A stretch of DNA of 16,599 nt from an uncultured Eubacteriales bacterium (GTDB taxonomy: Bacteria > Bacillota > Clostridia > UMGS1883). The DNA lies in assembly GCA_905195005.1 (NCBI GenBank), contig CAJJUC010000031.1, positions 1 to 16,599 of the forward strand. The letters are read 5' to 3'. Positions 1 through 7,456 of this stretch are shown one piece after another (the first letter of the stretch is position 1; every line of letters starts with the position of its first letter). The notes beneath the pieces are model-generated. The model saw only the letters and a list, made by a program, of their open reading frames with translations, made no database searches and was not told the origin of the DNA. The translations under genes were made by a program, and so were the position numbers.

Positions 1-50
<50 letters not shown>

Positions 51-75
51 ATATTGTTTCTTTCGAACAAAAATT

Positions 76-104
76 ATTATAGCACAGCTTTGCGTATTTG
101 TAAA
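76..104 (-). promoter_or_regulatory. sigma-A-type promoter of the initiator tRNA
   Basis: On the minus strand there is a -35 box TTTACA (104-99), a 17-base spacer and a perfect -10 box TATAAT (81-76). Transcription should start about 20 bases before the mature tRNA 5' end at base 50. The strength fits a stable RNA gene. It diverges from the promoter of the neighbouring glycoside-hydrolase-like gene. Confidence 0.85.
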
Positions 105-160
105 GCTTTTTTTTGAAAAGAATTAAAATTTTTTCTGCGGACGGGAAAGCTGAATTTATA

Positions 161-189
161 TTGACGTTTCCCCGTTTTTTTTGTATACT
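161..189 (+). promoter_or_regulatory. sigma-A-type promoter of the GH106-like gene
   Basis: TTGACG (161-166), a 17-base spacer and TATACT (184-189). The start site would fall near 196. This rules out the upstream in-frame ATG at 113 and supports translation from the ATG at 251. Confidence 0.8.
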
Positions 190-250
190 TATATATAATG
201 AAAATAAACGCTGTGCGCGGCATGCATTTATATACGATTGGAATGATAAT

Positions 251-2731
251 ATGGATTTTCATGATTTTAAAACCGTAAAAAACGAATATCGCCCGTCCGC
301 GGTTTGGTATCTCTGCGGAGCGCCGACGGCGGAGGAAATCGACTCGGAGCTTAAAAGATTTGCGAAAAAAGGAATCGGGCGGATTTACCTTAAACCGACC
401 GGGCAGCTTTCGGTCAGATATATGAGCCGTGATTATTTTGAGCTTGTGCGCACGGCTGCACGCAGAAGCGCACATTACGGAATTGAGCTGTGGCTTTATG
501 ACGATAACGGAAAATCGAGCGGATTTTGCGGCGGGGAAATAACGAGCGTTCCCGAATACAGGGCTGCCGGGCTTGCGGCGGTGTCGGCTGCCGATGTGCG
601 CAAGTCCGACAATGTTATATGCGAAAACGGCGCCGGCAGTATTATAGCCGAAAAAAAAGACGGGCGCGCCGATATTTGCGCGGAGGAGGCGGCAGATTGC
701 TTTGCGGAGTATTTTTACGGCGCCTTGCGCGGCGAATGCCAACGATTTTTGGGGATTGAAATCAGCGGAATGGTATCAAATCCGCGGATTGACGAATATC
801 TTCCGTACAGCAGAGAGGTATACGAAAAATTTTCCGAATCCTCGGGAAAAGCTGCCGTCTGCCTTTTTCGTGAGGATACGGACGGGCGCAATTGTCGCAG
901 AAAATATCTGTCGGAGATAACGGCTGCCGCGAAAAACGGATTTATTGAAAAAAGCGCGGCGGAGTGCAAAAAAAGCGGACTGCGTTTTTCCCTTTTACCG
1001 GGCGGCAGGCTTCTGGAAAATCAGTCGGTTTATATGATGAGCGAGCTGCCGTGCATTGAATTTGACTGCACCGCTCCCGATTTTACGGCTGTTAAAAGGC
1101 TGACATCATGCGGAGAAATATTCGGAATCAGGACGGCTGTCAGCATTAAAGCACCGCGCCTTGCCGCGGCAAGCGACAGAAAAAGCGCCGCGGCGCTTTG
1201 TATAATGCTCGGCGCAGATGAAATCAGGTATGACGGAATCCCGTTTTCATTTGCCGACGGTGAAAAATACGAAAACAGCCGTTTTCACTTAAGCCTGTTG
1301 GGAGAAAATGCATTGTCGGAATATATTGCAAGACTTGCGCGAATCAAGGCGGAAACGCGCTGCGCCGCCGATGTGTGCCTTGTTTTCCCGACCGAATATC
1401 TGCGCGGACTTTCCGAAAATGAATATAAAGAAGCATATGCGGAAATTGAGAAGATAACGAAAAAACTGCTGCACCGCGGCGCGGACTTTCATATTATAGA
1501 TGAAGATTTGCTTACCCCCGAATGCTTCGCCGCGGACGGGCTTTCGGTTGACGGCAATGTGTACAGAACCGCACTTTTGCCAGACGTGCCTTGCCTTGCT
1601 CAGCTTGATTTGCCCGATTATTTCATTGCGGCGGGGGATTTCAGTCCCGATGGCGGCGCGGTTGCTGCATCGGGCACAGATGCGCCGGTTGTGAACCGAA
1701 CCGATGGGGAGAGCATGTTTACGTTTGTTTATTCACCGCACGGAGGGGCGGTTGAAGTGAAATACGGCGGAGAACTGTATCTCGCCGACGCTTCCGAAGG
1801 AGAGGTTTATCTGCTTTCCTCCGATGAGAACGGATGCGTTAAGCTGATTGCGGACGCAGGCGCGGTAACTGTTTTTACCTGCGGAAAAACGATGTACGCC
1901 GATGACGCACCGATTACTGCGGACGGTGCGCTGCTGAAAGAAATTCACGAAAGCGTCGGGCTTCCGCATGAGCTTGCGGAGGCTTGCGGCAATATTCTTC
2001 CGCTGAAGGAGGTCAATGCCTGCTTCGGGAAAAAGGCTCTCAGAAACGACAATATTGATAATCTGCGCGAAAAATTTTACGCGCTTTCAAACGGTGAGCA
2101 TATTAAGCTGAAATATCCCTTTGAAGCAGACCTTTCGGCGGCAGGGGATATAGCGGCGTACATAGAGTGCGGCGGAAGTATGGACGCGGTTCTGCTCAAC
2201 GGTAAAGATGTCAGGCTGACAAATGCGGGAAAAGGCTTTTGGCGCGCGGACATTTCCGGTATGCTTGCGAACGGAAAAAATACGTTTGCGCTTGAATACA
2301 CAAAAAACAGCGCCTATCCGAGCGGCGTGCAGTATGCATCCGGCAGCCAGGCAGGGCTTTCGCCGATATACCTCGAGGGCGATTTCGACACGGACGGCAA
2401 AGGCATTGTCAGCTGCGAGCTTCATTCGGACGATGTTTCAACGTCAATGCCGCACTGCTTCGGCAAGCTTACATATGTTCTCAGGCTTCCGTCCGAAATT
2501 CCGCGCGGAACGCTTCTCGCGGCGGAGGGCAGCTTTGACGCTGCGGTTATCAGAATCGGGCGGCGCGAAAAAGTCTTTTTCTCATCCCCTGCAAGAATTG
2601 AACTGTTCGGGCTTGACACGGACTGCACCGCGGAAATCGAAATATGCTGCACCGCGCGCAATCTGTTTGCAGGCAGCGGAGAGCAGCCGCTTCCGTTCGG
2701 GATAAAGCGTGTGTTCACGGAGCAGATATGA
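251..2731 (+). CDS. GH106-like (alpha-L-rhamnosidase-type) glycoside hydrolase family protein, divergent
   Basis: A protein of 826 aa with no visible signal peptide or membrane segment, so probably cytoplasmic. Its layout follows large GH106-type proteins. The N-terminal barrel entry has a 'Y/FELVRTAA' helix and the strand WLYDDNGKSSG (residues 81-91), where relatives have a WLYDE..WPSG-like motif. A second barrel region spans about 160-380. A flavodoxin-like section contains VCLVFPTEYL. A C-terminal beta-sandwich carries LLNGKDVRL followed by ISGMLANGKNTFALEY (about 645-675), the usual 'VNG ... GENTL' jelly-roll signature. The start is chosen because the promoter at 161-189 lies downstream of the earlier ATG (113). 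The Shine-Dalgarno site is weak. Known relatives hydrolyse plant or bacterial rhamnosides, but the substrate here cannot be told. Positions where relatives carry conserved acids read FLGIEISG (166-173) and VSIKAP (about 297-302), so catalytic activity is uncertain. The gene appears monocistronic, and no good terminator is visible after it. Confidence 0.6.
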   Translation: MDFHDFKTVKNEYRPSAVWYLCGAPTAEEIDSELKRFAKKGIGRIYLKPTGQLSVRYMSRDYFELVRTAARRSAHYGIELWLYDDNGKSSGFCGGEITSVPEYRAAGLAAVSAADVRKSDNVICENGAGSIIAEKKDGRADICAEEAADCFAEYFYGALRGECQRFLGIEISGMVSNPRIDEYLPYSREVYEKFSESSGKAAVCLFREDTDGRNCRRKYLSEITAAAKNGFIEKSAAECKKSGLRFSLLPGGRLLENQSVYMMSELPCIEFDCTAPDFTAVKRLTSCGEIFGIRTAVSIKAPRLAAASDRKSAAALCIMLGADEIRYDGIPFSFADGEKYENSRFHLSLLGENALSEYIARLARIKAETRCAADVCLVFPTEYLRGLSENEYKEAYAEIEKITKKLLHRGADFHIIDEDLLTPECFAADGLSVDGNVYRTALLPDVPCLAQLDLPDYFIAAGDFSPDGGAVAASGTDAPVVNRTDGESMFTFVYSPHGGAVEVKYGGELYLADASEGEVYLLSSDENGCVKLIADAGAVTVFTCGKTMYADDAPITADGALLKEIHESVGLPHELAEACGNILPLKEVNACFGKKALRNDNIDNLREKFYALSNGEHIKLKYPFEADLSAAGDIAAYIECGGSMDAVLLNGKDVRLTNAGKGFWRADISGMLANGKNTFALEYTKNSAYPSGVQYASGSQAGLSPIYLEGDFDTDGKGIVSCELHSDDVSTSMPHCFGKLTYVLRLPSEIPRGTLLAAEGSFDAAVIRIGRREKVFFSSPARIELFGLDTDCTAEIEICCTARNLFAGSGEQPLPFGIKRVFTEQI

Positions 2732-2769
2732 CGGCTTCGTGCGAAATTGATTCAGCGCTCAAAAAAAAC

Positions 2770-2798
2770 TTGTAAATTTCAGCGGTTTATGCTATATT
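2770..2798 (+). promoter_or_regulatory. promoter of the cytidylate-kinase-like gene
   Basis: TTGTAA (2770-2775), a 17-base spacer and TATATT (2793-2798), about 20 bases before the ATG at 2819. The expected leader is short and contains the ribosome-binding site AGAGGTG (2807-2812 region). Confidence 0.7.
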
Positions 2799-2818
2799 AT
2801 AGGTAAGAGGTGATATAT

Positions 2819-3412
2819 ATGAAAAAAGTTATTATTACTATCGGACGTGAATTCGGAAGCGGCGGACGAGAAATCGGAATGAAGCTGGCGAAAAAGCTCG
2901 GAATCCCGTTTTACGACAAGGAGCTTATCGTTCATGCCGCGGAAAAGACGAATCTGGAGGAAAGCATTGTTGAGCGATACGATGAAAAACACGCATTCCC
3001 GGCATTTTCGTCATCGAACATTTTTGACATTTACCAAATGCCGATGAGCGACCGCGTTTATATCGCGCAGGCGGACGTTCTGCGTGAGCTTGCCGCAAAG
3101 GGCAGCTGCGTTATAGTGGGCAGGTGCGCAAACTATGTTCTTGACGATGACGCTGCGCTTTTCAGCGTGTTCGTTCATGCGCCGATGAAGGATAAGATTA
3201 AAAGAAAAAAATCCGTTCTTCCCGGAAAATCCGACAGTGAGATTGAAGCGCATATCAGAAAAATCGATAAAAAGCGCGCAAAATATTATTCGTATTATAC
3301 CGACGGCGTGTGGGGCGCGGCAGCTACATACGACCTGTGCATAAACAGCGGAGCGATCGGAATTGACGGCGCTGTTGATTTGATTATCGACGCAGTGAAC
3401 AAGCGCGGATGA
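2819..3412 (+). CDS. cytidylate kinase-like family protein
   Basis: A protein of 197 aa. The N-terminus MKKVIITIGREFGSGGREIG contains a nucleotide-binding P-loop of the form GxxxGSGG (residues 9-16). It is followed by LAKKLGIPFYDKELI, typical of the cytidylate-kinase-like family (Pfam Cytidylate_kin2) common in Clostridia. A Lys/Arg-rich stretch in the middle (KRKKSVLPGKSDSEIEAHIRKIDKKRAKYY) looks like the lid and NMP-binding region of these kinases. By homology it would transfer phosphate from ATP to a nucleotide or a related small molecule. The family is distinct from canonical Cmk, and its real substrate is not established. The ATG at 2819 is preferred over the in-frame GTG at 2810 because that GTG lies inside the Shine-Dalgarno sequence. 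The gene has its own promoter, and the next gene also starts from a separate promoter. Confidence 0.85.
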   Translation: MKKVIITIGREFGSGGREIGMKLAKKLGIPFYDKELIVHAAEKTNLEESIVERYDEKHAFPAFSSSNIFDIYQMPMSDRVYIAQADVLRELAAKGSCVIVGRCANYVLDDDAALFSVFVHAPMKDKIKRKKSVLPGKSDSEIEAHIRKIDKKRAKYYSYYTDGVWGAAATYDLCINSGAIGIDGAVDLIIDAVNKRG

Positions 3413-3430
3413 AAAATATAAATAAATATG

Positions 3431-3459
3431 TGGACAACCGGGAAAATCTGTTGTATAAT
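3431..3459 (+). promoter_or_regulatory. promoter of upp
   Basis: TGGACA (3431-3436), a 17-base spacer and a perfect TATAAT (3454-3459). The leader to the ATG at 3512 is about 45 nt and ends in the GGAG ribosome-binding site (3501-3504). Confidence 0.82.
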
Positions 3460-3511
3460 AAAACGCAGAGCTGAAATACTCGGAATAAAATGAAAAGGAC
3501 GGAGAAGCATA

Positions 3512-4141
3512 ATGGAAAACCTCACAATTATGAATCATCCGCTTATTTCACACAAGCTTGGCTTGCTTCGCCATCAGAATACTGACGGTAAGGCATTTCG
3601 CGAACTTGTCAGCGAAATAGCGATGCTGATTTGTTATGAAGCTACCAGAGATATGAAAACAAATGCCGTAGATGTTCCTACGCCGCTGATGACTGCGAAA
3701 TGTCAGATGATTACAACGGATAAGCCGGTTATCGTTCCGATTCTCAGAGCGGGTCTCGGCATGGTTGACGGAATGCTGAAGATACTTCCTTCTTCCAAAA
3801 TCGGTCATATCGGTCTGTGCCGCAATCATGAAACACTTGAACCGGAAGAGTATTACTGCAATCTTCCGGCTGATATAAGCGAAAGAACCGTATTTGTGCT
3901 TGATCCCATGCTTGCAACCGGCGGCTCGCTTGCCGCTGCCGTTACAATGCTTAAGGAGCACGGCGCAAAACACATTAAGGTTCTCAGCATTGTCGGCGTT
4001 CAGGAGGGCGTTAAGAGAGTTTTGGAAGCACATCCCGATGTGCAGGTTTATCTCGGCGTTATGGACGAAAAACTGAATGAAAAGGGCTATATTCTTCCCG
4101 GTCTCGGCGATGCCGGGGACAGACTTTTCGGAACAGAATAA
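3512..4141 (+). CDS. upp: uracil phosphoribosyltransferase
   Basis: A cytoplasmic pyrimidine-salvage enzyme that makes UMP from uracil and PRPP. The 209-aa length is normal for the family. The sequence has the expected start (NHPLISHKLGLLRHQNT), the segment VPILRAGLGMVDGML, the PRPP-binding loop VLDPMLATGGS (around residues 129-139) and the C-terminal uracil-binding region YILPGLGDAGDRLFGT. The GGAG ribosome-binding site sits 7 bases before the ATG. A strong terminator follows six bases after the stop, so it is monocistronic. It converges with the AraC-family gene. Its product UMP is the substrate of pyrH, which lies about 1.2 kb downstream in a different transcription unit. Confidence 0.98.
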   Translation: MENLTIMNHPLISHKLGLLRHQNTDGKAFRELVSEIAMLICYEATRDMKTNAVDVPTPLMTAKCQMITTDKPVIVPILRAGLGMVDGMLKILPSSKIGHIGLCRNHETLEPEEYYCNLPADISERTVFVLDPMLATGGSLAAAVTMLKEHGAKHIKVLSIVGVQEGVKRVLEAHPDVQVYLGVMDEKLNEKGYILPGLGDAGDRLFGTE

Positions 4142-4146
4142 AAAAA

Positions 4147-4181
4147 CTGCGGCAAAGCTTTTTTGTAATGCTTTGCCGCAG
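4147..4181. terminator. bidirectional intrinsic terminator between upp and the convergent AraC gene
   Basis: A perfect 12-bp inverted repeat: CTGCGGCAAAGC (4147-4158) and GCTTTGCCGCAG (4170-4181), with an 11-base loop. On the plus strand it is followed by CTTTT. On the minus strand it is followed by seven T residues, so it should stop transcription from both sides, probably better for the minus-strand gene. Confidence 0.9.
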
Positions 4182-4209
4182 CTTTTGAATTTTAAAGGCA
4201 TCGGAGAGC

Positions 4210-4267
4210 GCTGCTGTGCATTATTGCAGCAGCCCCTGCCGCGGCGAAGGAAAAACAACGCCGCAGC
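4210..4267. other. two GC-rich hairpins downstream of the AraC gene
   Basis: GCTGCTG (4210-4216) pairs with CAGCAGC (4227-4233). GCCGCGGCG (4238-4246) pairs with CGCCGCAGC (4259-4267) with one mismatch. Neither is followed by a T-run on either strand, so they are not classic terminators. They could stabilise the 3' end of the AraC mRNA. No function is established. Confidence 0.4.
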
Positions 4268-4273
4268 CGCGCG

Positions 4274-5188
4274 TTACTGCTCCATGTTCAGAACGCTTTC
4301 CTTGTAATGCTGGCGGTATTCGCTCGGCGACATTCCCGTTTGCTTGCGGAAAATGTCATTAAAGCGCTGCTGCGCCGAAAATCCGACGGCGGAGGCAATC
4401 TCGCCGACCTTAAGGTTCGTTTCCTCAAGATATTGCCGCGCCTTTTCTATGCGCACGCTCAAAAGATACTGAATCGGGCTTATGTCGTAATATTTCTTGA
4501 ACGCACGCGCAAAATGGCTTGTGGATATGTAGACGTATCCGGCAATATCCGAAAGAGATATGTCGGTATTGTAATTTTCATCGATATATACGCGCGCTGC
4601 CTCGAGCATTTCCTGAAGCTTGTGCCCCTTTGTTGAAAGATTGGTTTCCCACTGGGTGCGCAGGCTGCGGCTCAGCCAGACAAACAGCTCCATCGTAAGC
4701 AGGCTGCGGAGAAAATCGCTTTCCGCGTCCGGGGATTTGTTTTCATGCATAATCTGCTGCATGAGCGCCGCAATATTCGTGCAGTATATGTTTGAGATTG
4801 TGAAATAGCTGCAGCTGTCGGTGCTGTCGGATATAAACGAAAGAAAGTCGTTGAGGCTTATTCCTGAATAATTCTTTTCCTGACTGCGCGCAAAAGAGAA
4901 TTTGAGAACAAGAAAGCGGCACGGACGGTTGCTTTCGATTTTAAGCACATGCGGCGTCCGCGGTTTGATAAGCAGCAGGTCGTTCGGCCGCAGCGTGACA
5001 GGCTCGCCGTCTATCTCGAATGTGCCGCGTTCAAGCTCCTGAATATATACAAGCTCAAACTCCTCGTGCATACTGACGGAGTCGGGATGATAATGATCGT
5101 CCATAATTCGCTGAATGGATTTAACGACAACCGGCATACCGGTTTCGGAATTTAACAGATTCTCCCATAAACGAGGAAAATTACTCAT
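4274..5188 (-). CDS. AraC-family transcriptional regulator with N-terminal cupin sensor domain
   Basis: A protein of 304 aa. The N-terminal half is a cupin-type ligand-sensing domain (HEEFELVYIQELERGTFEIDG, then LRPNDLLLIKPRTPHVLKI). The C-terminal ~100 residues hold the two helix-turn-helix units of the AraC/XylS family: DISLSDIAGYVYISTSHFARAF and LKVGEIASAVGFSAQQRFNDIF, then KQTGMSPSEYR. Such proteins usually activate carbohydrate or stress genes in response to a small ligand, but the ligand cannot be inferred here. The ATG at 5188 is chosen because AGAGGTGA (5201-5194) lies 5 bases upstream of it, while the in-frame GTG at 5197 lies inside that site. Its promoter overlaps the divergent pyrH promoter, so its binding could affect the essential operon or control its own gene. 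The GH106-like gene at 251 is a possible target in the same neighbourhood, but nothing seen proves this. Confidence 0.92.
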   Translation of the reverse strand: MSNFPRLWENLLNSETGMPVVVKSIQRIMDDHYHPDSVSMHEEFELVYIQELERGTFEIDGEPVTLRPNDLLLIKPRTPHVLKIESNRPCRFLVLKFSFARSQEKNYSGISLNDFLSFISDSTDSCSYFTISNIYCTNIAALMQQIMHENKSPDAESDFLRSLLTMELFVWLSRSLRTQWETNLSTKGHKLQEMLEAARVYIDENYNTDISLSDIAGYVYISTSHFARAFKKYYDISPIQYLLSVRIEKARQYLEETNLKVGEIASAVGFSAQQRFNDIFRKQTGMSPSEYRQHYKESVLNMEQ

Positions 5189-5220
5189 CAAACTCACCTC
5201 TAAAAAAATAATTTAAACTT

Positions 5221-5249
5221 ATTATACTATAGATATTTACAAAATGCAA
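5221..5249 (-). promoter_or_regulatory. promoter of the AraC-family gene
   Basis: On the minus strand: TTGCAT (5249-5244), a 17-base spacer and a perfect TATAAT (5226-5221). It overlaps the predicted divergent pyrH promoter. Confidence 0.78.
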
Positions 5250-5265
5250 ATAAATATGTTAAAAT
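5236..5265 (+). promoter_or_regulatory. putative promoter of the pyrH operon
   Basis: TTTACA (5236-5241), an 18-base spacer and TAAAAT (5260-5265), preceded by TG one base upstream (extended -10). Its -35 region interlocks with the -35 and spacer of the opposing AraC promoter, so the two polymerases would compete. Confidence 0.6.
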
Positions 5266-5299
5266 AATATTCAGATGATAAAAAGTGAGGTATTGGAAA

Positions 5300-6010
5300 A
5301 TGCAGACAAAATATAAAAGAGTGCTTATAAAGCTGAGCGGAGAGGCGCTTGCAGGCGAAAAAGGCTTCGGTCTTGACGAGCCGACGCTCGAATCCATTGC
5401 GAAAACGATTAAGGAGTGCGTTGCGCTCGGCGTGCAGATTGCGGTCGTTGTCGGCGGCGGAAACTTTTGGCGCGGAAGAACGGGCGAAAATATGGAGCGC
5501 ACGCGTGCGGATCACATGGGAATGCTTGCAACTGTGATAAACTCGCTCGCTTTGTGTGACGCGTTCGAAAGAGCGGGAATCGAAACGCGCGTTCAGACGG
5601 CGATTGAAATGCGCCAGATTGCCGAGCCCTATATAAGAGGGCGCGCAATCCGTCACCTTGAAAAGGGGCGCGTTGTAATATTCGGCTGCGGCACGGGTAA
5701 CCCGTTCTTCTCAACCGATACAACGGCTGCGCTGCGTGCGGCGGAAATCGATGCGGAGGCAATTCTGCTTGCAAAGAAGGTTGACGGCGTTTATGACAGT
5801 GACCCGGCAACCAATCCGAACGCAGTGAAGTTTGACAAAATTACTTATATCGACGTCATTAACAAGGGACTCGGAGTTATGGACACAACGGCGACATCCC
5901 TTTGCATGGACAATAAAATGCCGATACGCGTTTTCGGGCTTTCCGAGCCGGATAACATAAAGCGCGTGCTTGAGGGCGCAGAAATTGGAACGCTGGTTTA
6001 TGCGGAATAA
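5300..6010 (+). CDS. pyrH: UMP kinase
   Basis: A cytoplasmic amino-acid-kinase-fold enzyme that phosphorylates UMP to UDP with ATP. It is 236 aa, normal for bacterial PyrH. Visible family motifs are YKRVLIKLSGEAL near the N-terminus, VVVGGGNFWRG (nucleotide-binding glycine loop), RADHMGMLATVINSLAL, FGCGTGNPFFSTDTTAALRAAEI and KVDGVYDSDP. The ATG at 5300 is 9 bases after AGTGAGG. An in-frame GTG at 5285 lies within that Shine-Dalgarno site and is rejected. It heads the pyrH-frr-uppS-cdsA-dxr-rseP cluster. In most Firmicutes rpsB and tsf precede pyrH; here a divergent AraC gene takes that position. Confidence 0.97.
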   Translation: MQTKYKRVLIKLSGEALAGEKGFGLDEPTLESIAKTIKECVALGVQIAVVVGGGNFWRGRTGENMERTRADHMGMLATVINSLALCDAFERAGIETRVQTAIEMRQIAEPYIRGRAIRHLEKGRVVIFGCGTGNPFFSTDTTAALRAAEIDAEAILLAKKVDGVYDSDPATNPNAVKFDKITYIDVINKGLGVMDTTATSLCMDNKMPIRVFGLSEPDNIKRVLEGAEIGTLVYAE

Positions 6011-6024
6011 AGATGATTTAAGGT

Positions 6025-6054
6025 CTGATAATTTCTTTTACAATATAATATAAT
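6025..6054 (+). promoter_or_regulatory. possible weak internal promoter before frr
   Basis: The 64-base pyrH-frr gap is AT-rich and holds TATAAT twice (6044-6049 and 6049-6054). The best matching -35 is CTGATA (6025-6030), 18 bases before the second copy, with 4 of 6 consensus bases. It may boost frr and downstream genes, but the -35 match is poor. Confidence 0.35.
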
Positions 6055-6074
6055 AATTCGGGAGGAATAATAAC

Positions 6075-6629
6075 ATGAAAAACGAATATCCGGAGCTTAA
6101 TGCAAAAATCGACAAGGCGATTAATTACTTTTTGGAGGATCTCGGAACAATCAGAGCAGGCAGGGCGAATGCTTCCGTTCTCAATAAGGTAAGCGTTGAC
6201 TATTACGGAACGCAAACCCCCGTGAGTCAGGTCGCCGCAATCGCAACGCCCGACGCGCGCACAATCACCATTCAGCCGTGGGACGCAAGCCTTGTTAAAG
6301 CAATCGAAAAGGCAATCCAGGCGTCGGAAATCGGAATAAATCCGCAGAACGACGGTAAAATGCTGCGCCTGTCGTTCCCCCAGCTGACGGAGGACAGACG
6401 CAAGGAGCTCACAAAGAGCGTTGCAAAAAAAGCGGAGGACTGCAAGGTTGTTATCCGCGGAATCAGACGCGACGAGATAGAAAAGTTCAAGGCAATGAAG
6501 AAAAAGAGCGAAATAACAGAGGATGACCTTAAGAATACCGAAAAAGAAATTCAGGACATAATCGACGCGCAGATTAAGGAAATCGACAAGCTTGCCGACA
6601 AGAAAAACAAAGAAATAATGGAAATATGA
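6075..6629 (+). CDS. frr: ribosome recycling factor
   Basis: A 184-aa cytoplasmic protein that, with EF-G, splits post-termination ribosomes. The length and sequence match the family: LGTIRAGRANASVLNKVSVDYYG near residue 30, IQPWDASLVKAIEKAI, SEIGINPQNDGKMLRLSFPQLTEDRRKEL, and the long charged C-terminal helix of the three-helix bundle. GGAGG at 6061-6065 lies 9 bases before the ATG. It sits directly after pyrH, as in most bacteria, and is co-transcribed with uppS after a 10-base gap. Confidence 0.98.
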   Translation: MKNEYPELNAKIDKAINYFLEDLGTIRAGRANASVLNKVSVDYYGTQTPVSQVAAIATPDARTITIQPWDASLVKAIEKAIQASEIGINPQNDGKMLRLSFPQLTEDRRKELTKSVAKKAEDCKVVIRGIRRDEIEKFKAMKKKSEITEDDLKNTEKEIQDIIDAQIKEIDKLADKKNKEIMEI

Positions 6630-6639
6630 GTGGTGTGAA

Positions 6640-7389
6640 ATGAAGCTGAAAGAATTTTTCGGCAGAAGAAACCGCACTGAAGTGGACCTTGAAAATTTAC
6701 CGGTGCATATCGGCATTATCATGGACGGGAACGGACGCTGGGCGAAACGCCGCGGTCTTCCCCGGACCGCCGGTCATGCTGCGGGAGCGAAAACCTTTGA
6801 AAAGATTGTGGAATATGCGGGCAACATGGGGATAAAAATTGTCACCGTTTACGCATTTTCAACGGAAAACTGGCGCCGCCCGAAAGAAGAAATCGACATG
6901 CTGATGTCTCTTTTGGAGGATTATCTTGACAACGGGCTGACAAGACTTGCCGGCCGCGATGTTAAAATCCATTTTATCGGCGATGAATCGGCGTTTTCCG
7001 AAGATTTTCAAAGAAAGCTTCGCCACATGGAAAAGGCCACTGAAAATAACGGTGGTCTTTTGCTTAATGTTGCGCTTAATTACGGAGGACGGAGGGAGAT
7101 AACCCTCGCCGTGCGCAAAATTGCGAAGCTCTGCGCCGAGGGAAAGCTCAGCGCGGAGGATATTGACGAAAAAACGATTGAAAATTATCTTGATACAAGC
7201 GGTCAGCACGACCCCGACCTTATCATCAGACCGAGCGGAGAATATCGGCTCAGCAACTTCCTCATGTGGCAGAGCGCCTACAGCGAGCTGTGGTTCGATA
7301 ATGTTCTCTGGCCGGACTTTTCGGAGAATGATTTGCGGCGCGCGGTTCATGACTATCAGAGAAGAAGCCGCCGCTTCGGCGGAGTGTGA
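6640..7389 (+). CDS. uppS: isoprenyl transferase (undecaprenyl diphosphate synthase)
   Basis: A cis-prenyltransferase that extends farnesyl diphosphate with isopentenyl units to the C55 carrier used for cell-wall synthesis. It is 249 aa, the usual size. The catalytic loop HIGIIMDGNGRWAKRRG puts the metal-binding Asp at residue 29. VTVYAFSTENWRRP and the C-terminal RPSGEYRLSNFLMWQSAYSELWF (substrate and Mg binding) are intact. The ribosome-binding site is weak (GTGGTGTG just upstream), but the gene follows frr closely and is likely coupled to it. Its allylic substrate is produced by IspA, encoded about 5 kb downstream. Confidence 0.97.
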   Translation: MKLKEFFGRRNRTEVDLENLPVHIGIIMDGNGRWAKRRGLPRTAGHAAGAKTFEKIVEYAGNMGIKIVTVYAFSTENWRRPKEEIDMLMSLLEDYLDNGLTRLAGRDVKIHFIGDESAFSEDFQRKLRHMEKATENNGGLLLNVALNYGGRREITLAVRKIAKLCAEGKLSAEDIDEKTIENYLDTSGQHDPDLIIRPSGEYRLSNFLMWQSAYSELWFDNVLWPDFSENDLRRAVHDYQRRSRRFGGV

Positions 7390-7420
7390 GACACTGCTGC
7401 CGAAGCCGTTCGAAAAAAAC

Positions 7421-7435
7421 GCGCGGATTCCGCGC
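7421..7435 (+). other. small GC hairpin in the uppS-cdsA gap
   Basis: GCGCGG (7421-7426) and CCGCGC (7430-7435) form a 6-bp stem with a 3-base loop. No T-run follows, so it is not a terminator. It may act as an mRNA stability or pause element. Function is unknown. Confidence 0.35.
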
Positions 7436-7456
7436 ATAAGAAAGTGAGCATTTTAT

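Noticed and set aside
113..250. N-terminal extension of the GH106-like protein from the ATG at 113
   Set aside because: The sigma-A promoter at 161-189 lies inside this stretch, and the extra residues show no family similarity.
7421..7435. Hairpin between uppS and cdsA as a transcription terminator
   Set aside because: There is no T-run after it, and the flanking genes form a conserved operon.
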